Below are positions 17,183-26,443 of a stretch of DNA of 64,000 nucleotides, one piece after another. This DNA is from Geodermatophilus sabuli. Its GTDB lineage: Bacteria > Actinomycetota > Actinomycetes > Mycobacteriales > Geodermatophilaceae. Both the position numbers and the translations under genes were made by a program. The notes under the pieces are model-generated. The model searched no databases and was not told the origin of the DNA. It saw nothing but the letters and a program-made list of their open reading frames with translations. Each line of letters opens with the position of its first letter. Position 1 is the first letter of the stretch. The stretch covers positions 279,305 through 343,304 of the forward strand of contig NZ_OBDO01000003.1 in NCBI RefSeq assembly GCF_900215145.1, in the 5' to 3' direction.

Positions 17183-17349
17183 TCAGCTCTCGATGAGCCC
17201 GGTCCGCAGCGCGTAGCGAGTCAGCTCGGTGCGGTCGCGCATCTCCAGCTTCTGGAGGATGTTGGCCCGGTGCCGCTCGACGGTCTTGATGCTGATCACC
17301 AGCAGCGCGGCGATCTCCTTCGATGACCGGCCCTCGGCGATCGCCTGGC
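17183..17349 (-). pseudogene. Relic of a NarL/LuxR-type response regulator (HTH only)
   Basis: The minus strand encodes AEGRSSKEIAALLVISIKTV followed by ERHRANILQKLEMRDRTELT and RYALRTGLIES, ending in TGA at 17183-17185. This is the last 50 residues of a LuxR-type helix-turn-helix. The frame is closed by TAG at 17350-17352; the receiver domain and even the LTxREREVL start of the HTH are missing. It is a 3' relic of a response regulator gene. Confidence 0.8.
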
Positions 17350-17528
17350 CCTACGTCGTCCTCCGGTACTTCGCCTTCGGCTGAGCCTGGGGATCACCCG
17401 GGCTCACTCGCCGAGCGCTCCCGGCAGCGACCGAGGTCCGGGGTGTGGCACGTCACGTCCGCGTGGCGGCGGCGGCCCACGCCCGGTCCGGTGCCGTCCA
17501 CCGCCGGTCCCGGCCAGGATGCCCGGCC

Positions 17529-17801
17529 ATGAAGCACGTGATGACCTACCGCGCGGTCGAGGACTTCCTGCCGCTGGCCCGCCAGCACGGCCCGGCGCAC
17601 GTCGCGCGACTGCACGAGTTCCACGACCGCGGCCTGCTGCTCATGGTCGGCACCTTCGACGAGCCGATGAACGGCGATGCGATGGGGGTGTTCACCACCC
17701 GGGAGGCGGCCGAGGAGTTCATCGCCGGGGACCCGTTCGTGCGCCACGGGGTGGTCGCCGAGTGGACGGTGCGTCCCTGGAACGAGGTGCTCGTGCCCTG
17801 A
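17529..17801 (+). CDS. YciI family protein
   Basis: 90 residues, the usual length of YciI-like ferredoxin-fold proteins. Seen are the N-terminal strand KHVMTYR, the conserved HxxHVARLHEFHDRGLLLMVG region, FTTREAAEEFIAGDPFVRHG with the conserved Asp-Pro-Phe, and the C-terminal strand WTVRPWNEVL. The family contains small dimeric enzymes and domains of mostly unknown activity. It stands alone, and ATG 17529 is the only sensible start. Confidence 0.85.
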   Translation: MKHVMTYRAVEDFLPLARQHGPAHVARLHEFHDRGLLLMVGTFDEPMNGDAMGVFTTREAAEEFIAGDPFVRHGVVAEWTVRPWNEVLVP

Positions 17802-17907
17802 CCCTCACCCCGCGGGGTGATCCGACGCCGTCCAGGGGACGTGCCACCTCCGCCCAGGTACCCGATCTGCCGTTGAGGCGGTGATCGGTCCACGACGGAG
17901 GTGCACG

Positions 17908-18300
17908 GTGCGGGTCTCGTTCTCGGTGTACGGCGTGCTCTACGTCGTCGTCGAGATCGTCGGCGCCCAGCTGGAGTCGATCGGCTGGCCGCAGCTCACG
18001 CCGCTCGACGTCGCCACCGCGGTGACCGACGCCTGCCTCACCGTCGCCGTCGGCATCGCCGTCCTCGTGGGGCTCGACCTCGGCGGCCGGAGGTGGCGCC
18101 GCGCGTTGCTGGCCCGGCGGGCCGAGGTGGCACGGTTGGCCGAGCAGTACCGCGAGGAGCAGCCGCCGATCGGCGTCCCCTCCTGGCGGGCGGAGCCGCT
18201 GGCCCTGACGGCAGGCCCCTCCCCCGCGCGCGGACCGGACTACTCCGGCGCGCCGTCGAGCGGCCGGGCCTTCCCCGAGGAGCCGGGCCGCCTGCTCTGA
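17908..18300 (+). CDS. Small membrane protein, unknown
   Basis: 130 residues from GTG 17908, which follows CGGAGGT eight bases upstream. Two hydrophobic stretches (FSVYGVLYVVVEIVGA and ACLTVAVGIAVLVGLDLGG), then an Arg/Glu-rich helix (RRWRRALLARRAEVARLAEQ) and a Pro-rich tail. No family recognised; the arrangement resembles many short actinobacterial membrane proteins with a coiled cytoplasmic region. An in-frame GTG at 17881 is less well supported. Confidence 0.6.
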   Translation: MRVSFSVYGVLYVVVEIVGAQLESIGWPQLTPLDVATAVTDACLTVAVGIAVLVGLDLGGRRWRRALLARRAEVARLAEQYREEQPPIGVPSWRAEPLALTAGPSPARGPDYSGAPSSGRAFPEEPGRLL

Positions 18301-18344
18301 GGCCGGCCGCCCGGCGCACCCTGCAGACGCCGGCCTCCCCGTGC

Positions 18345-18647
18345 TCAGCCGGCGGCCAGCATCGCCGCCTTCAAGCCCAGTCCGTGCGCGGCCGTGGCGG
18401 CCGGCCCGTTCCGTCGGATCGCCCAGGCCAGCTCGACGGCGTCGGCCGACCCTGGCCGCGCGTCCTGGCCGGCGTTGATCCGGCCCACCTCGTCGCCGGC
18501 CGTGCCCGCCCCGTCGGCACGCAGCCACAGCCAGCCGGCGTCCTCCAGGCGCTGGGCGAGGTCGGCGTCCAGGTCGCTCTCGGCGAGGTCCTCGACGTCG
18601 CGCAGGACGAGCGGGGCGGTGGGCTGGGGGGCGCCGGCGGTGGTCAT
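18345..18647 (-). CDS. Hypothetical acidic protein
   Basis: 100 residues, ATG 18647. Charged and soluble, with helix-like ALRDVEDLAESDLDADLAQR-type content and GWLWLRAD. No family or motif is recognised. Codon pattern and amino-acid make-up are reasonable, and no better frame exists here. It lies convergent to the membrane protein gene at 17908-18300. Confidence 0.45.
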   Translation of the reverse strand: MTTAGAPQPTAPLVLRDVEDLAESDLDADLAQRLEDAGWLWLRADGAGTAGDEVGRINAGQDARPGSADAVELAWAIRRNGPAATAAHGLGLKAAMLAAG

Positions 18648-18891
18648 GGCAGGAATCCGTTCCTCGGGTCAGCCGGGTCCGTCCCGGCACCGAGGACTCT
18701 CCGGCCGCTCCCGCAGGCGCTCGACGAGGGAGCCGCAGGATCTCCGCAAGACCCGTTCGACCACGACGCGCCCGCCGGACCAGGAGAGTCCCGGGCCCCC
18801 GCGGGTGCCCATCAACGTCTAGGGTGGTCACGTCGGGAAGGCCCTGCGCTATGGCAGGACCCCGATGCACCACCTCAGCTAGGAGCGAGCA

Positions 18892-19095
18892 ATGCCCGAA
18901 GGAACTGTCAAGTGGTTCAACGCGGAGAAGGGGTTCGGCTTCGCCACCCCTGACGGTGGCGGACCGGATGTGTTCGTCCACTACTCGGCCATCCAGACCA
19001 GCGGGTACCGCTCGCTCGACGAAGGCCAGCGGATCTCGTTCGACATCGAGCAGGGCCAGAAGGGCCCGCAGGCTGCGAACGTCAACCCGCTCTGA
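18892..19095 (+). CDS. Cold shock protein (CspA family)
   Basis: 67 residues, a single OB-fold cold shock domain. RNP1 is seen as KGFGFATP and RNP2 as VFVHYSAI, after the invariant start [15 protein letters not shown]. These proteins bind single-stranded RNA and DNA and act as RNA chaperones. ATG 18892 follows AGGAGCG. The 240-bp spacer before it, without another gene, is typical of csp genes with long untranslated leaders. A strong hairpin follows at 19130. Confidence 0.96.
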   Translation: MPEGTVKWFNAEKGFGFATPDGGGPDVFVHYSAIQTSGYRSLDEGQRISFDIEQGQKGPQAANVNPL

Positions 19096-19129
19096 TCTCA
19101 CGATCAGCCGCCGATCCCGCATCGGCACC

Positions 19130-19163
19130 AGCGCCCCCGTCCGGTTCTCCGGGCGGGGGCGCT
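19130..19163. terminator. Hairpin terminator after cold shock gene
   Basis: A 15-bp stem, AGCGCCCCCGTCCGG with CCGGGCGGGGGCGCT (one T-G wobble), around the loop TTCT. It lies 35 bp past the csp stop and 13 bp before the end of the convergent gene at 19176-19640, so it can serve both. There is no U-tract, as is common in high-GC actinobacteria. Confidence 0.75.
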
Positions 19164-19175
19164 GTCGTTCGCGGG

Positions 19176-19640
19176 TCACCGCACGCGGGGCACGTACCCG
19201 CCGATGAGCGCCGACATGAGCAGCGCGCCGGCGTCCGGCCCGACGGCGGTGGCCGCGTCGGCGAGCGCCCGCCACCGCTCCCGCTCGACGTCGGTCGGCG
19301 CCCTCTCCGCCCGGGCCGTCACCTGCTCCAGCAGCCGCTCCCACTCCCCCTGCGGGGTCGGCCAGAGCCCGGCCAGCCGGCGGGCCTCTGGCGAGATGCC
19401 GGTGAACCGGACGATGTCCCCCGCGTGGTTCGTCAGCGCCTCGGCGTAGCCGGCCGAGACCAGCGCCCGCGCCGCGTTGACCACCTCGGCCTTGGGCAGG
19501 CCGCTCGCGGGCACCACCTGGCCCAGCAGGTAGGGCGAACCCCCGTGCGCTCCCTCGTCCACCAGCCGGGCGATGGCCCGGAGCACCGGCAGGTCGCGGG
19601 TGAACCAGACGTCGGGCAGCGGGGTGTCGGGCGCGGTCAC
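19176..19640 (-). CDS. Hypothetical protein, possible winged-helix fold
   Basis: 154 residues. The first half (PVLRAIARLVDEGAHGGSPY through VNAARALVSAGYAEALTN) looks like a winged-helix DNA-binding fold, with a helix pair then a turn, but no family was recognised. The second half is helical (EWERLLEQVTARAERAP, ERERWRALADAATAVG). Found alone, convergent with the cold shock gene. Coding character is good. Confidence 0.6.
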   Translation of the reverse strand: MTAPDTPLPDVWFTRDLPVLRAIARLVDEGAHGGSPYLLGQVVPASGLPKAEVVNAARALVSAGYAEALTNHAGDIVRFTGISPEARRLAGLWPTPQGEWERLLEQVTARAERAPTDVERERWRALADAATAVGPDAGALLMSALIGGYVPRVR

Positions 19641-19758
19641 CGGTCCAGTCTCCGCCGGGCACGGCGACGCCCCGCCACCCGGGTCAGGGGGTGGCGGGGC
19701 GGCCCCGTCCCGGGTCCCACCCTGAGCTCGCGGAGGGTGGGGAGGATGGAGTGTCTCC

Positions 19759-20409
19759 TCAGTCGCGGGCCCCGGTCAGCTCCGGCCGCAGGGCCAGCAG
19801 GACACCGAGCGCGGCGTAGCCGAGCAGCAGGTGACCGGCGGCGACGTACGGCGACAGGGTGGGCAGGGCCTGCGCGATCGGGATGTTGACCGGCGCCCAG
19901 CTCTCGGCGCCCAACGGCCACCACCGGGCGGCACCGGTCCAGCGGCCGGCGATGGCGATCCGGATGCCGATGGCGAACATGCCGACCATGGACAGCGGCC
20001 AGAAGGCGTCGAGCGCCAGGAACCAGGCCTCCTCCCGGTACTCGGGCAGGACCGCGTAGAGCAGCGTCGAGACCATCGCCAGCCCGAGCAGCACGTGCTC
20101 GGCGTGCAGGGAGGACCGGGCCAGCTTCCCGGTGCCGGTGGCCCCGGTGCGCAGCTGCACGGTCACCAGCGCGACCAGGCCGAGCTGGAACGCCAGCGAG
20201 GACAGGTTGTAGACCGTCCCCTGCCAGCCGTCGACCGGGTCCAGCCCGAAGGCGAGGATGCCGCCGGCCCAGGCGGCGGACCCGGCGGCGACGGCCGCGC
20301 CGGCCCGACGGACCGACCGGGTGGACACCGCCGGGCGGACGGGAGCGGTTCGGGGACCGGCCGGCGCGGCGTCGGTGCGGGCCTGGGCGGGGGTGGTGCT
20401 GAGGGACAT
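19759..20409 (-). CDS. Multi-span membrane protein of unknown function
   Basis: 216 residues from ATG 20409 with about six membrane helices (for example SLAFQLGLVALVTVQL, HVLLGLAMVSTLLYAVLP, ALDAFWPLSMVGMFAIGI, GHLLLGYAALGVLLAL). The polar Ala/Pro-rich first 30 residues are likely cytoplasmic. No family recognised. It is divergent from the two-component pair that starts at 20586 and may be under its control; the frame is open beyond 20409, but that part overlaps the promoter region of the kinase. Confidence 0.65.
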   Translation of the reverse strand: MSLSTTPAQARTDAAPAGPRTAPVRPAVSTRSVRRAGAAVAAGSAAWAGGILAFGLDPVDGWQGTVYNLSSLAFQLGLVALVTVQLRTGATGTGKLARSSLHAEHVLLGLAMVSTLLYAVLPEYREEAWFLALDAFWPLSMVGMFAIGIRIAIAGRWTGAARWWPLGAESWAPVNIPIAQALPTLSPYVAAGHLLLGYAALGVLLALRPELTGARD

Positions 20410-20585
20410 CTCGTCTCCCGGGTCGAAGTGGCGGTGCCCTGCGCACCGACTGGGAGAACCGTCTCGGGGCGGCGTCCCGGGCAGCCAGGGCGCGGCGCCC
20501 TCGATCCGGTCCCCGTCGCCGTCCCGGGCGACACGGGACAGCTGCCTCGTGACGCACGGGACGGCGGCAGGCCAGGATCGCCCGC

Positions 20586-22733
20586 GTGCAGGCAGCAACC
20601 CCGGTCGCCGAACCGACCTCCGCGGTGCCGGGGGGACCCCCGACGCCGTCGCCCGGGCGCCCCGGCGACCCCGACGGCGCGCACCCTGCCGTGCGCGCCG
20701 CGGCCCGGGCGCTGGTCGTCGTCACGGTCGGGTCGGCCGTCGCGGCCGCTGTCCTGGACGTCGTCACCCCGGCGGCGGCCCGGGAGGCGGCCCACGCCAC
20801 GCCGGGCTGGGTCTTCGGCCTCCCCGGGATCGGGCTGGCCCTCCCGGCCGCCCTGCTGCTGCGGCGGGAACCGCGCAACGCCGTGTCCTGGGTGGTGGGC
20901 GGCACCGCCCTGCTGTGGGCCGTCGACGGGCTCGCGCAGTCGTGGCTGACCTCAGCGCTGCAGCACGACCCGCCGCTGCCGGGCGGCACCCTGGCGTTCT
21001 GGCTCGTGCAGCGCTTCGGTGCCTGGCTGCTGCTCGGCCTGCCCCTGCTGCTCCTGCTCTACCCCCACGGGCGGCTCCCGACCGCGTGGTGGCGGCCCGT
21101 GGCGCTGATCAGCCTGGCGTGCACGGCACTGCTCCCGACGCTGCTGATGGTCGTGCCGTCGGAGATCGCCGACGCCCGCGCCGGCTCCGAGACGCCGGAG
21201 ATCTACCGCTCCCTCGACCTGGACCCGACCAGCCTGCCGCTGCCGGAGGCGGTGGTCCTGCCGCTGCTGCGGTTCGCCTTCCCGGCCGCCGTCCTCGGGG
21301 TGCTGGTGCCGGTCGCCGTCGTGCTCGCCCGGTACCGGGCGGCGGCCGGCGAGGACCGCCGGCGGATGCGCTGGCTGCTGTGGGCCGCCGTCACCGACGG
21401 GCTGGTCATGGTGGGCACGCTCGTCGCGCCCGGCGACATCAGCTCCGTCACGCTCTCCCTGGCCGTGACGCTGACCGGGGCGGCGGTCGCGGTCGGCATC
21501 CTGCGCCCGCAGGCGGTCGACATCGACCGGCTGCTCGGCGGCACGCTGGTCTACGGCGGGCTCGCGGTGGCCGTCGTCCTGCTGGACCTGGCGGTGATCG
21601 CCGCCGCCGGCGCGCTGCTCGGGGACCGGCTCGGCGACCGGGACGCCACCCTGCTGGCGCTGCTCGTGGTCACCGGCCTCTACGTGCCGCTGCGCGCCCA
21701 GGCCTGGCGCCTGGTCCGCCGGTGGGTGTTCGGCGAGCGGGAGGACCCCTACCGCGTGGTCTCCGGGCTGGCCGAACGCCTGGAACGCTCCGACGGCGCC
21801 GAGGAGCAGCTCATGGCCGTCGCCGCCGGCATCGCCGAGGCGTTCCGCTCCCCCTACGTGGGCGTGGAGGTCGACCAGCCCGGCGGGCAGCACCTGCTCG
21901 CCGAGTCCGGCCACCGTCCGGCCGCCGTGCAGTCCCTGCCGATCGCCTACCGCGGCGAGCAGGTCGGCCGGCTGCTGCTCCCCCGGGACGGCGTCCGCGC
22001 GCACCTGGTCACCCGCGACGAGGGGCTGCTCGCCGACGTCGTCCGCCAGGCCGCCGCGGCCGCCCGCGCCGGCTCGCTCGCCGCCGAGCTGCAGGCCAGC
22101 CGGGAGCAGCTGGTCGCCGCCCGCGAGGAGGAACGCCGGCGGCTGCGCCGCGACCTGCACGACGGGCTGGGCCCCTCGCTGGGCGCCGTCGTCCTGCGCA
22201 TCGACACCGCCCGCAACCTCGCCGTGAGCCGCCCCGAGGAGGCCGACCGGCTGCTCCGCCAGGCCCGCGACGACGTCTCCGCCGCGCTGGCCGACGTCCG
22301 CCGGCTGGTGCACGACCTGCGGCCACCCGCGCTCGACGACCTCGGCCTGGCCGGGGCGGTGCGCCAGCAGGCCGAGCGGCTGCTCGCGCCGCGGGTCGGG
22401 GTGACGGTGGACCCCGGCGAGCTCGCCGAGTTGCCCGCCGCGGTCGAGGTCGCCGCCTACCGGATCGCCTCGGAGGCGCTGGCCAACGTCGCCAAGCACG
22501 CCTCGGCGACCAGGGTGCGGGTGTCCCTCGCCTGCGACGGGGACGGCGACCTGGTGGTGGAGGTCGCCGACGACGGCGTCGGGATCGCGCCCGGGGCGCC
22601 GGCGGGTGTGGGGCTGGTGTCGCTGCGCGAGCGCGCCGCGGAGCTGGGCGGGCGCTGCTCGGTGGAGTGCCCGGCGTCCGGGGGCACGGTGGTGCGGGCG
22701 GTCCTGCCCGCGGACGGGAGGGGGTCGGCGTGA
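20586..22733 (+). CDS. NarL-type sensor histidine kinase
   Basis: 715 residues. Seven or so membrane helices in the first 360 residues (7TM-like sensor), a GAF-like region at about 400-490 (VAAGIAEAFRSPYVGVEVDQ), then HisKA_3 with phosphoacceptor His525 in RRDLHDGLGPSLG and a HATPase domain with VADDGVGIAPGAPAG and GVGLVSLRERAAELGG. It autophosphorylates and passes phosphate to the downstream regulator. GTG 20586 is the likely start. The response regulator begins within or just after the end of this gene, so they form one transcription unit. The signal is unknown. Confidence 0.9.
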   Translation: MQAATPVAEPTSAVPGGPPTPSPGRPGDPDGAHPAVRAAARALVVVTVGSAVAAAVLDVVTPAAAREAAHATPGWVFGLPGIGLALPAALLLRREPRNAVSWVVGGTALLWAVDGLAQSWLTSALQHDPPLPGGTLAFWLVQRFGAWLLLGLPLLLLLYPHGRLPTAWWRPVALISLACTALLPTLLMVVPSEIADARAGSETPEIYRSLDLDPTSLPLPEAVVLPLLRFAFPAAVLGVLVPVAVVLARYRAAAGEDRRRMRWLLWAAVTDGLVMVGTLVAPGDISSVTLSLAVTLTGAAVAVGILRPQAVDIDRLLGGTLVYGGLAVAVVLLDLAVIAAAGALLGDRLGDRDATLLALLVVTGLYVPLRAQAWRLVRRWVFGEREDPYRVVSGLAERLERSDGAEEQLMAVAAGIAEAFRSPYVGVEVDQPGGQHLLAESGHRPAAVQSLPIAYRGEQVGRLLLPRDGVRAHLVTRDEGLLADVVRQAAAAARAGSLAAELQASREQLVAAREEERRRLRRDLHDGLGPSLGAVVLRIDTARNLAVSRPEEADRLLRQARDDVSAALADVRRLVHDLRPPALDDLGLAGAVRQQAERLLAPRVGVTVDPGELAELPAAVEVAAYRIASEALANVAKHASATRVRVSLACDGDGDLVVEVADDGVGIAPGAPAGVGLVSLRERAAELGGRCSVECPASGGTVVRAVLPADGRGSA

Positions 22734-22810
22734 GCGGACAGGGCCGGAAGCCCGCCAGCGAGGAACGAGCGAGGAGCGGAGCGGCCCGCGGAAGCGAACA
22801 GGAGAGCATC

Positions 22811-23467
22811 GTGGCTGAGCCGGAGGAACCCCTGCGGGTGGCCGTGGTGGACGACCACCCCGTCTACCGGGACGGGCTGGCGGTGCTGCTCGGCTCGGTG
22901 TCCGGGCTGGTGGTCGTGGGCACCGCCGCCGACGGGGCCGAGGCGGTGGCGCTGGCTCGCGAGGAGCAGCCCGACGTCGTCGTCATGGACGTGCAGATGC
23001 CGGTGCTCGACGGCATCGAGGCGACGCGGCGGATCACCGCCGAGTCGCCGTCGATCGGGGTCGTGGTGCTCACCATGAGCGAGGACGACGGCACCGTGTT
23101 CGCCGCCGTCCGGGCCGGCGCCCGCGGCTACCTGCTCAAGGGCGCCGACCAGGAGGAGGTGATCCGGGCGATCACCACCGTCGCCGGCGGCGGGGCGGTG
23201 TTCGGGGCCGCCCTGGCCCGCCGGATCGGGGAGTTCTTCGCGGCCGGGCCGACCGGGCCGGAGACGGCGTTCCCGCAGCTGACCACCCGGGAGCGCGAGG
23301 TGCTCGAGCTGGTCGCCGCGGGCCGGTCGAACGCGCAGATCGCGGCGGCGCTGTACCTGTCACCGAAGACGGTCCGCAACAACGTCTCGAACGTGCTCAC
23401 CAAGCTGCAGGTCACCGACCGGGCGCAGGCGATCGTGCGGGCACGGGAGGCGGGCCTGGGCCGCTGA
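22811..23467 (+). CDS. NarL/FixJ-family response regulator
   Basis: 218 residues from GTG 22811, preceded by AGGAGAG. The receiver domain shows [12 protein letters not shown], phosphoacceptor Asp60 in VVMDVQMP and Lys110 in YLLKGA; the LuxR-type helix-turn-helix at about 155-200 reads [20 protein letters not shown], then [14 protein letters not shown]. It is a DNA-binding partner of the kinase just upstream. An in-frame GTG at 22730, overlapping the kinase stop by 4 bp, would add 27 Arg/Ser-rich residues from a repeat-like leader; I prefer 22811. Confidence 0.93.
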   Translation: MAEPEEPLRVAVVDDHPVYRDGLAVLLGSVSGLVVVGTAADGAEAVALAREEQPDVVVMDVQMPVLDGIEATRRITAESPSIGVVVLTMSEDDGTVFAAVRAGARGYLLKGADQEEVIRAITTVAGGGAVFGAALARRIGEFFAAGPTGPETAFPQLTTREREVLELVAAGRSNAQIAAALYLSPKTVRNNVSNVLTKLQVTDRAQAIVRAREAGLGR

Positions 23468-23522
23468 CGGAGGGCAGGCATCGGCCGAGGTCAGCGCGTT
23501 CCGGCGTCGTACCGTGGAACGC

Positions 23523-23945
23523 ATGACGACGTCCGCGCAGAACCAGCCGAAGGTGACCAAGAGCGACGAGGAGTGGCGGGCGCAGCTGTCCCCGGAGGAG
23601 TACGCCGTCCTCCGCCAGGCCGGCACCGAGCGGCCCTGGACCGGTGAGTACGTCGACACGAAGACGACCGGCGTCTACACCTGCCGGGCGTGCGGGGCGG
23701 AGCTGTTCCGCTCCGAGACCAAGTTCGACTCGCACTGCGGCTGGCCGTCGTTCTACGAGCCGACGTCGGCGGACAACGTGGTGCTCCGCGAGGACCGCAA
23801 CCACGGCATGGTCCGCACCGAGGTGCTGTGCGGCACCTGCCACAGCCACCTCGGACACGTCTTCGAGGACGCCCCGCAGACCCCGACCGGCGACCGCTAC
23901 TGCATCAACAGCGTGTCGATCCGGCTGGAGCCCGCCCAGGGCTGA
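23523..23945 (+). CDS. msrB: Peptide-methionine (R)-S-oxide reductase
   Basis: 140 residues. Zinc ligands Cys54/Cys57 (CRAC) and Cys103/Cys106 (CGTC), the GWPSF motif and catalytic Cys127 in RYCINS are all present. MsrB reduces the R-epimer of methionine sulfoxide in damaged proteins using thioredoxin. ATG 23523. It is a single gene convergent with hemQ and separated from it by a long hairpin. Confidence 0.97.
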   Translation: MTTSAQNQPKVTKSDEEWRAQLSPEEYAVLRQAGTERPWTGEYVDTKTTGVYTCRACGAELFRSETKFDSHCGWPSFYEPTSADNVVLREDRNHGMVRTEVLCGTCHSHLGHVFEDAPQTPTGDRYCINSVSIRLEPAQG

Positions 23946-23949
23946 CCCG

Positions 23950-24017
23950 CGATCATGGAGTCCGGGAAGCGACGCGCGGCCGTCCGCCGTTGTGTCGCTC
24001 CCCGGACTCCATGATCG
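23950..24017. terminator. Long hairpin between msrB and hemQ
   Basis: Arms of 24 nt at 23950-23973 and 23994-24017 pair with one mismatch; the left arm begins CGATCATGGAGTCCGG. The loop is 20 nt. It starts five bases after the msrB stop and ends 13 bases before the end of hemQ, so it can terminate both convergent genes. Confidence 0.7.
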
Positions 24018-24030
24018 TCGCGGGGTGTGG

Positions 24031-24747
24031 TCACGGCAGGTCGCGGACGAGCTCGGCCACGGGCTTGCGGACGCCGGTGTAGAACGGCACCTCCTCGCGG
24101 ACGTGCCGCCGAGCCGCCGACGCCCGCAGCTCCCGCATGAGGTCCACGATGCGGTGCAGCTCGTCGGCCTCGAAGGCGAGCATCCACTCGTAGTCGCCGA
24201 GGGCGAACGACGCCACGGTGTTGGCCCGGACGTCGGCGTACCCGCGGGCCATCTGCCCGTGCTCGGAGAGCATCGCCCGCCGCTCCTCGTCGGGCAGCAG
24301 GTACCACTCGTAGGACCGCACGAACGGGTACACGCAGACGTAGTGGCGCGGCTCCTCGTCGGCGAGGAACGCCGGGATGTGGCTGCGGTTGAACTCCGCC
24401 GGCCGGTGCAGGGCCATCTGCGACCACACCGGCTCCAGGTGGCGGCCGAGCGTCGTGCGGCGCAGCCGGGTGTAGGCCTCCTGCAGCGCCTCCGGCGTCG
24501 CGGCGTGCCACCAGACCATGACGTCGGCGTCGGCCCGCAGCCCGGCGACGTCGTAGACGCCGCGGACGACGACGTCCTTGCCCGCCAGCTCGTCGAGCAG
24601 CGCCTGCACCTCGTCGGCGGCCGCCGAGCGCGCCTCGTCGCCCAGCGGACGGGCCAGCCGGAACACCGACCACATCGTGTAGCGGATGGTGGCGTTGAGG
24701 TCGTTGGCCCGCTTGCCGATGCTGCGCTGGTCGCTCTGGTCGCTCAT
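24031..24747 (-). CDS. hemQ: Coproheme decarboxylase HemQ (ChdC)
   Basis: 238 residues of the chlorite dismutase-like fold. It catalyses the last step of the coproporphyrin-dependent haem pathway: hydrogen-peroxide-driven decarboxylation of coproheme III to haem b. The conserved segment [15 protein letters not shown] holds the catalytic Tyr, and His163 in [16 protein letters not shown] is the likely proximal haem ligand; [14 protein letters not shown] follows. It lies downstream of hemE and hemY on the same strand. Together they make this a Gram-positive-type haem route. Confidence 0.94.
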   Translation of the reverse strand: MSDQSDQRSIGKRANDLNATIRYTMWSVFRLARPLGDEARSAAADEVQALLDELAGKDVVVRGVYDVAGLRADADVMVWWHAATPEALQEAYTRLRRTTLGRHLEPVWSQMALHRPAEFNRSHIPAFLADEEPRHYVCVYPFVRSYEWYLLPDEERRAMLSEHGQMARGYADVRANTVASFALGDYEWMLAFEADELHRIVDLMRELRASAARRHVREEVPFYTGVRKPVAELVRDLP

Positions 24748-24818
24748 GGGCCCATTGTCGCGCGCGGCGCGGGACGCCCGCGTCCGCGGGGTCGGGCCGC
24801 CGCGCGACCGGGCGGGGG

Positions 24819-24989
24819 TCAGGCCGCCGTGCCGGTGGGCTGCTCCGGCTCCTCCGGTTCGCGCCTGACGACGGCGGTGTGCGCGTCGCGGCAGTCGTCG
24901 CAGGCGGCCATCCAGACGTGGTGGCGCAGGCAGCGGGGAGATCGGGAACCGGGTCGGAAGGGGTCGTTCGGGTGGTGCGGTGTCCTCAC
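24819..24989 (-). CDS. Small CxxC protein between hemY and hemQ
   Basis: 56 residues from GTG 24989, ending at a stop at 24819. It contains [18 protein letters not shown]: a Cys-x-x-His-His and a CxxC, resembling a small zinc- or iron-binding knuckle, with an acidic Pro-rich tail. No family recognised. It lies 62 bp after hemY and 71 bp before hemQ on the same strand. Cysteine and histidine are very rare in chance frames of such GC-rich DNA, which supports coding. Confidence 0.5.
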   Translation of the reverse strand: MRTPHHPNDPFRPGSRSPRCLRHHVWMAACDDCRDAHTAVVRREPEEPEQPTGTAA

Positions 24990-25051
24990 CCCATCCTCAA
25001 CAACCGCGGCGCTCCGGGGATGCCCGGGACCGCGGTGGCCCGGACCACGGC

Positions 25052-26443
25052 TCAGGACAGCGCGTCCAGCGCGTGGTACGCGTCGCGGATGCAGGCCGGC
25101 ACGCCCACCCCGCGGAACGCGGCACCGGCGATGGCCAGGCCCGGCACCGCGCTGACCGCCGTCCGGACCGCGTCGATCCGCGCCTGGTGCCCCACCAGGT
25201 ACTGCGGCAGCCCGCCGCCCCAGCGCACCACGCGGGTCGCCACGGGCTCCGGCCGGGACAGGCCCAGCAGGTCGGCGACGTCCGCGACCACGGCCGCGGC
25301 GAGGTCGCCGTCGGTCCGCTGCAGCTGGGACTCGTCGCGGAACCGGCCCACGGACGAGCGCACCAGCAGGTGGGGGGCGGCGGGGCTGGGAGCGAGGTGC
25401 GGCCACTTGGCCGACGACACGGTGACGCCCTTGACCAGCCGGCCGGTGACGGGGGGCACGAGCAGACCGGAGCCGGCATCGACGTCCTGCGCGGGGAACG
25501 CCATCGCGACGACGGCCATCGACGCGTACGGGATGCCCTCCAGCGGCTCGACGGCGCCCGGCGCGACCTCGGACAGCAGCCGCGCGGCCTTGGGCGCCGG
25601 CGTGGTGACCAGGACGGCGTCGGCGGTCAGCGTCTCCGGGGCCGCGGCCGGGCCGATCGACAGCGCGAAGCCGGTGGCCGTCCGGGTCAGCCCGTGCGCC
25701 GGGGTGCCCAGCCGCACGTCGGCCCGGGACGCCGCGACCAGCGCCGCGGGCAGCGAGCCGATCCCCTCGTCGACGGTGACGAACACCGGCGCGTCGGCGT
25801 CGAACCGGCTGCGCGCCCCGGCGTCGCGGGCGGCGGCCGCCGCACCGAGCACGGACCGGGCGGCCGGCAGGTGCGCGGTCAGCGCCGGCATGGTCGCGCT
25901 CAACGACAGCTCGTCGGCCCGGCCGGCGTAGACGCCGCCGAGGAGCGGCTCCACCAGCCGGTCGACCACCTCGTCGCCGAGCCGTTCCCGCAGCAAGGTG
26001 CCGACGGCGACGTCCACGGTGCGGTCGCCGTCCAGGGCGAGCGGCGGCAGGTCGGCCTCGGCGGCCACCCGGGCCACGCCGGCGGGCGTGAGGATGCCGT
26101 CCAGCCCGTCGGCGGAGGCGGGGACGCCGAGCACCGTGCCGGCCGGCAGCCGGTGCCGCCCGTCGGGCAGCACGACCGACGCCTGCGTGGTGGCCGGGCG
26201 GACCAGCCGGTCGGCCAGCCCCAGGCGCTCGACCAGCTGCACCGCCTCGGGGACCCGGGCGAGCACGGCCTCGGGTCCGGTGTCGTACCAGTGCCCGGCC
26301 AGCTCGACCCGGCCCAGCTTCCCGCCGACCCGGTTCCCGGCCTCCAGGACCACGATCTCGTCGTCCGGCCGCCGCCGGCGCCACTCGAACGCGGCGGCCA
26401 GGCCGGTGATCCCGGCCCCGACGACGACCAGCCGGCGGGTCAT
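25052..26443 (-). CDS. hemY: Coproporphyrinogen III oxidase (HemY/CgoX type)
   Basis: 463 residues, FAD enzyme of the PPO family. The N-terminal fold has [18 protein letters not shown] with GAGITG at 9-14 and the FAD ribose Glu in [14 protein letters not shown]; the C-terminus has [18 protein letters not shown], the second FAD contact. In actinobacteria this enzyme oxidises coproporphyrinogen III to coproporphyrin III. The ATG overlaps the hemE stop by 4 bp (ATGA at 26440-26443), which shows translational coupling. Confidence 0.93.
   Translation of the reverse strand: MTRRLVVVGAGITGLAAAFEWRRRRPDDEIVVLEAGNRVGGKLGRVELAGHWYDTGPEAVLARVPEAVQLVERLGLADRLVRPATTQASVVLPDGRHRLPAGTVLGVPASADGLDGILTPAGVARVAAEADLPPLALDGDRTVDVAVGTLLRERLGDEVVDRLVEPLLGGVYAGRADELSLSATMPALTAHLPAARSVLGAAAAARDAGARSRFDADAPVFVTVDEGIGSLPAALVAASRADVRLGTPAHGLTRTATGFALSIGPAAAPETLTADAVLVTTPAPKAARLLSEVAPGAVEPLEGIPYASMAVVAMAFPAQDVDAGSGLLVPPVTGRLVKGVTVSSAKWPHLAPSPAAPHLLVRSSVGRFRDESQLQRTDGDLAAAVVADVADLLGLSRPEPVATRVVRWGGGLPQYLVGHQARIDAVRTAVSAVPGLAIAGAAFRGVGVPACIRDAYHALDALS

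Noticed and set aside
22730-22810. Longer response regulator starting at GTG 22730
   Set aside because: The extra 27 residues are Arg/Ser-rich and repeat-like, and GTG 22811 has its own AGGAGAG and begins right at the receiver domain.
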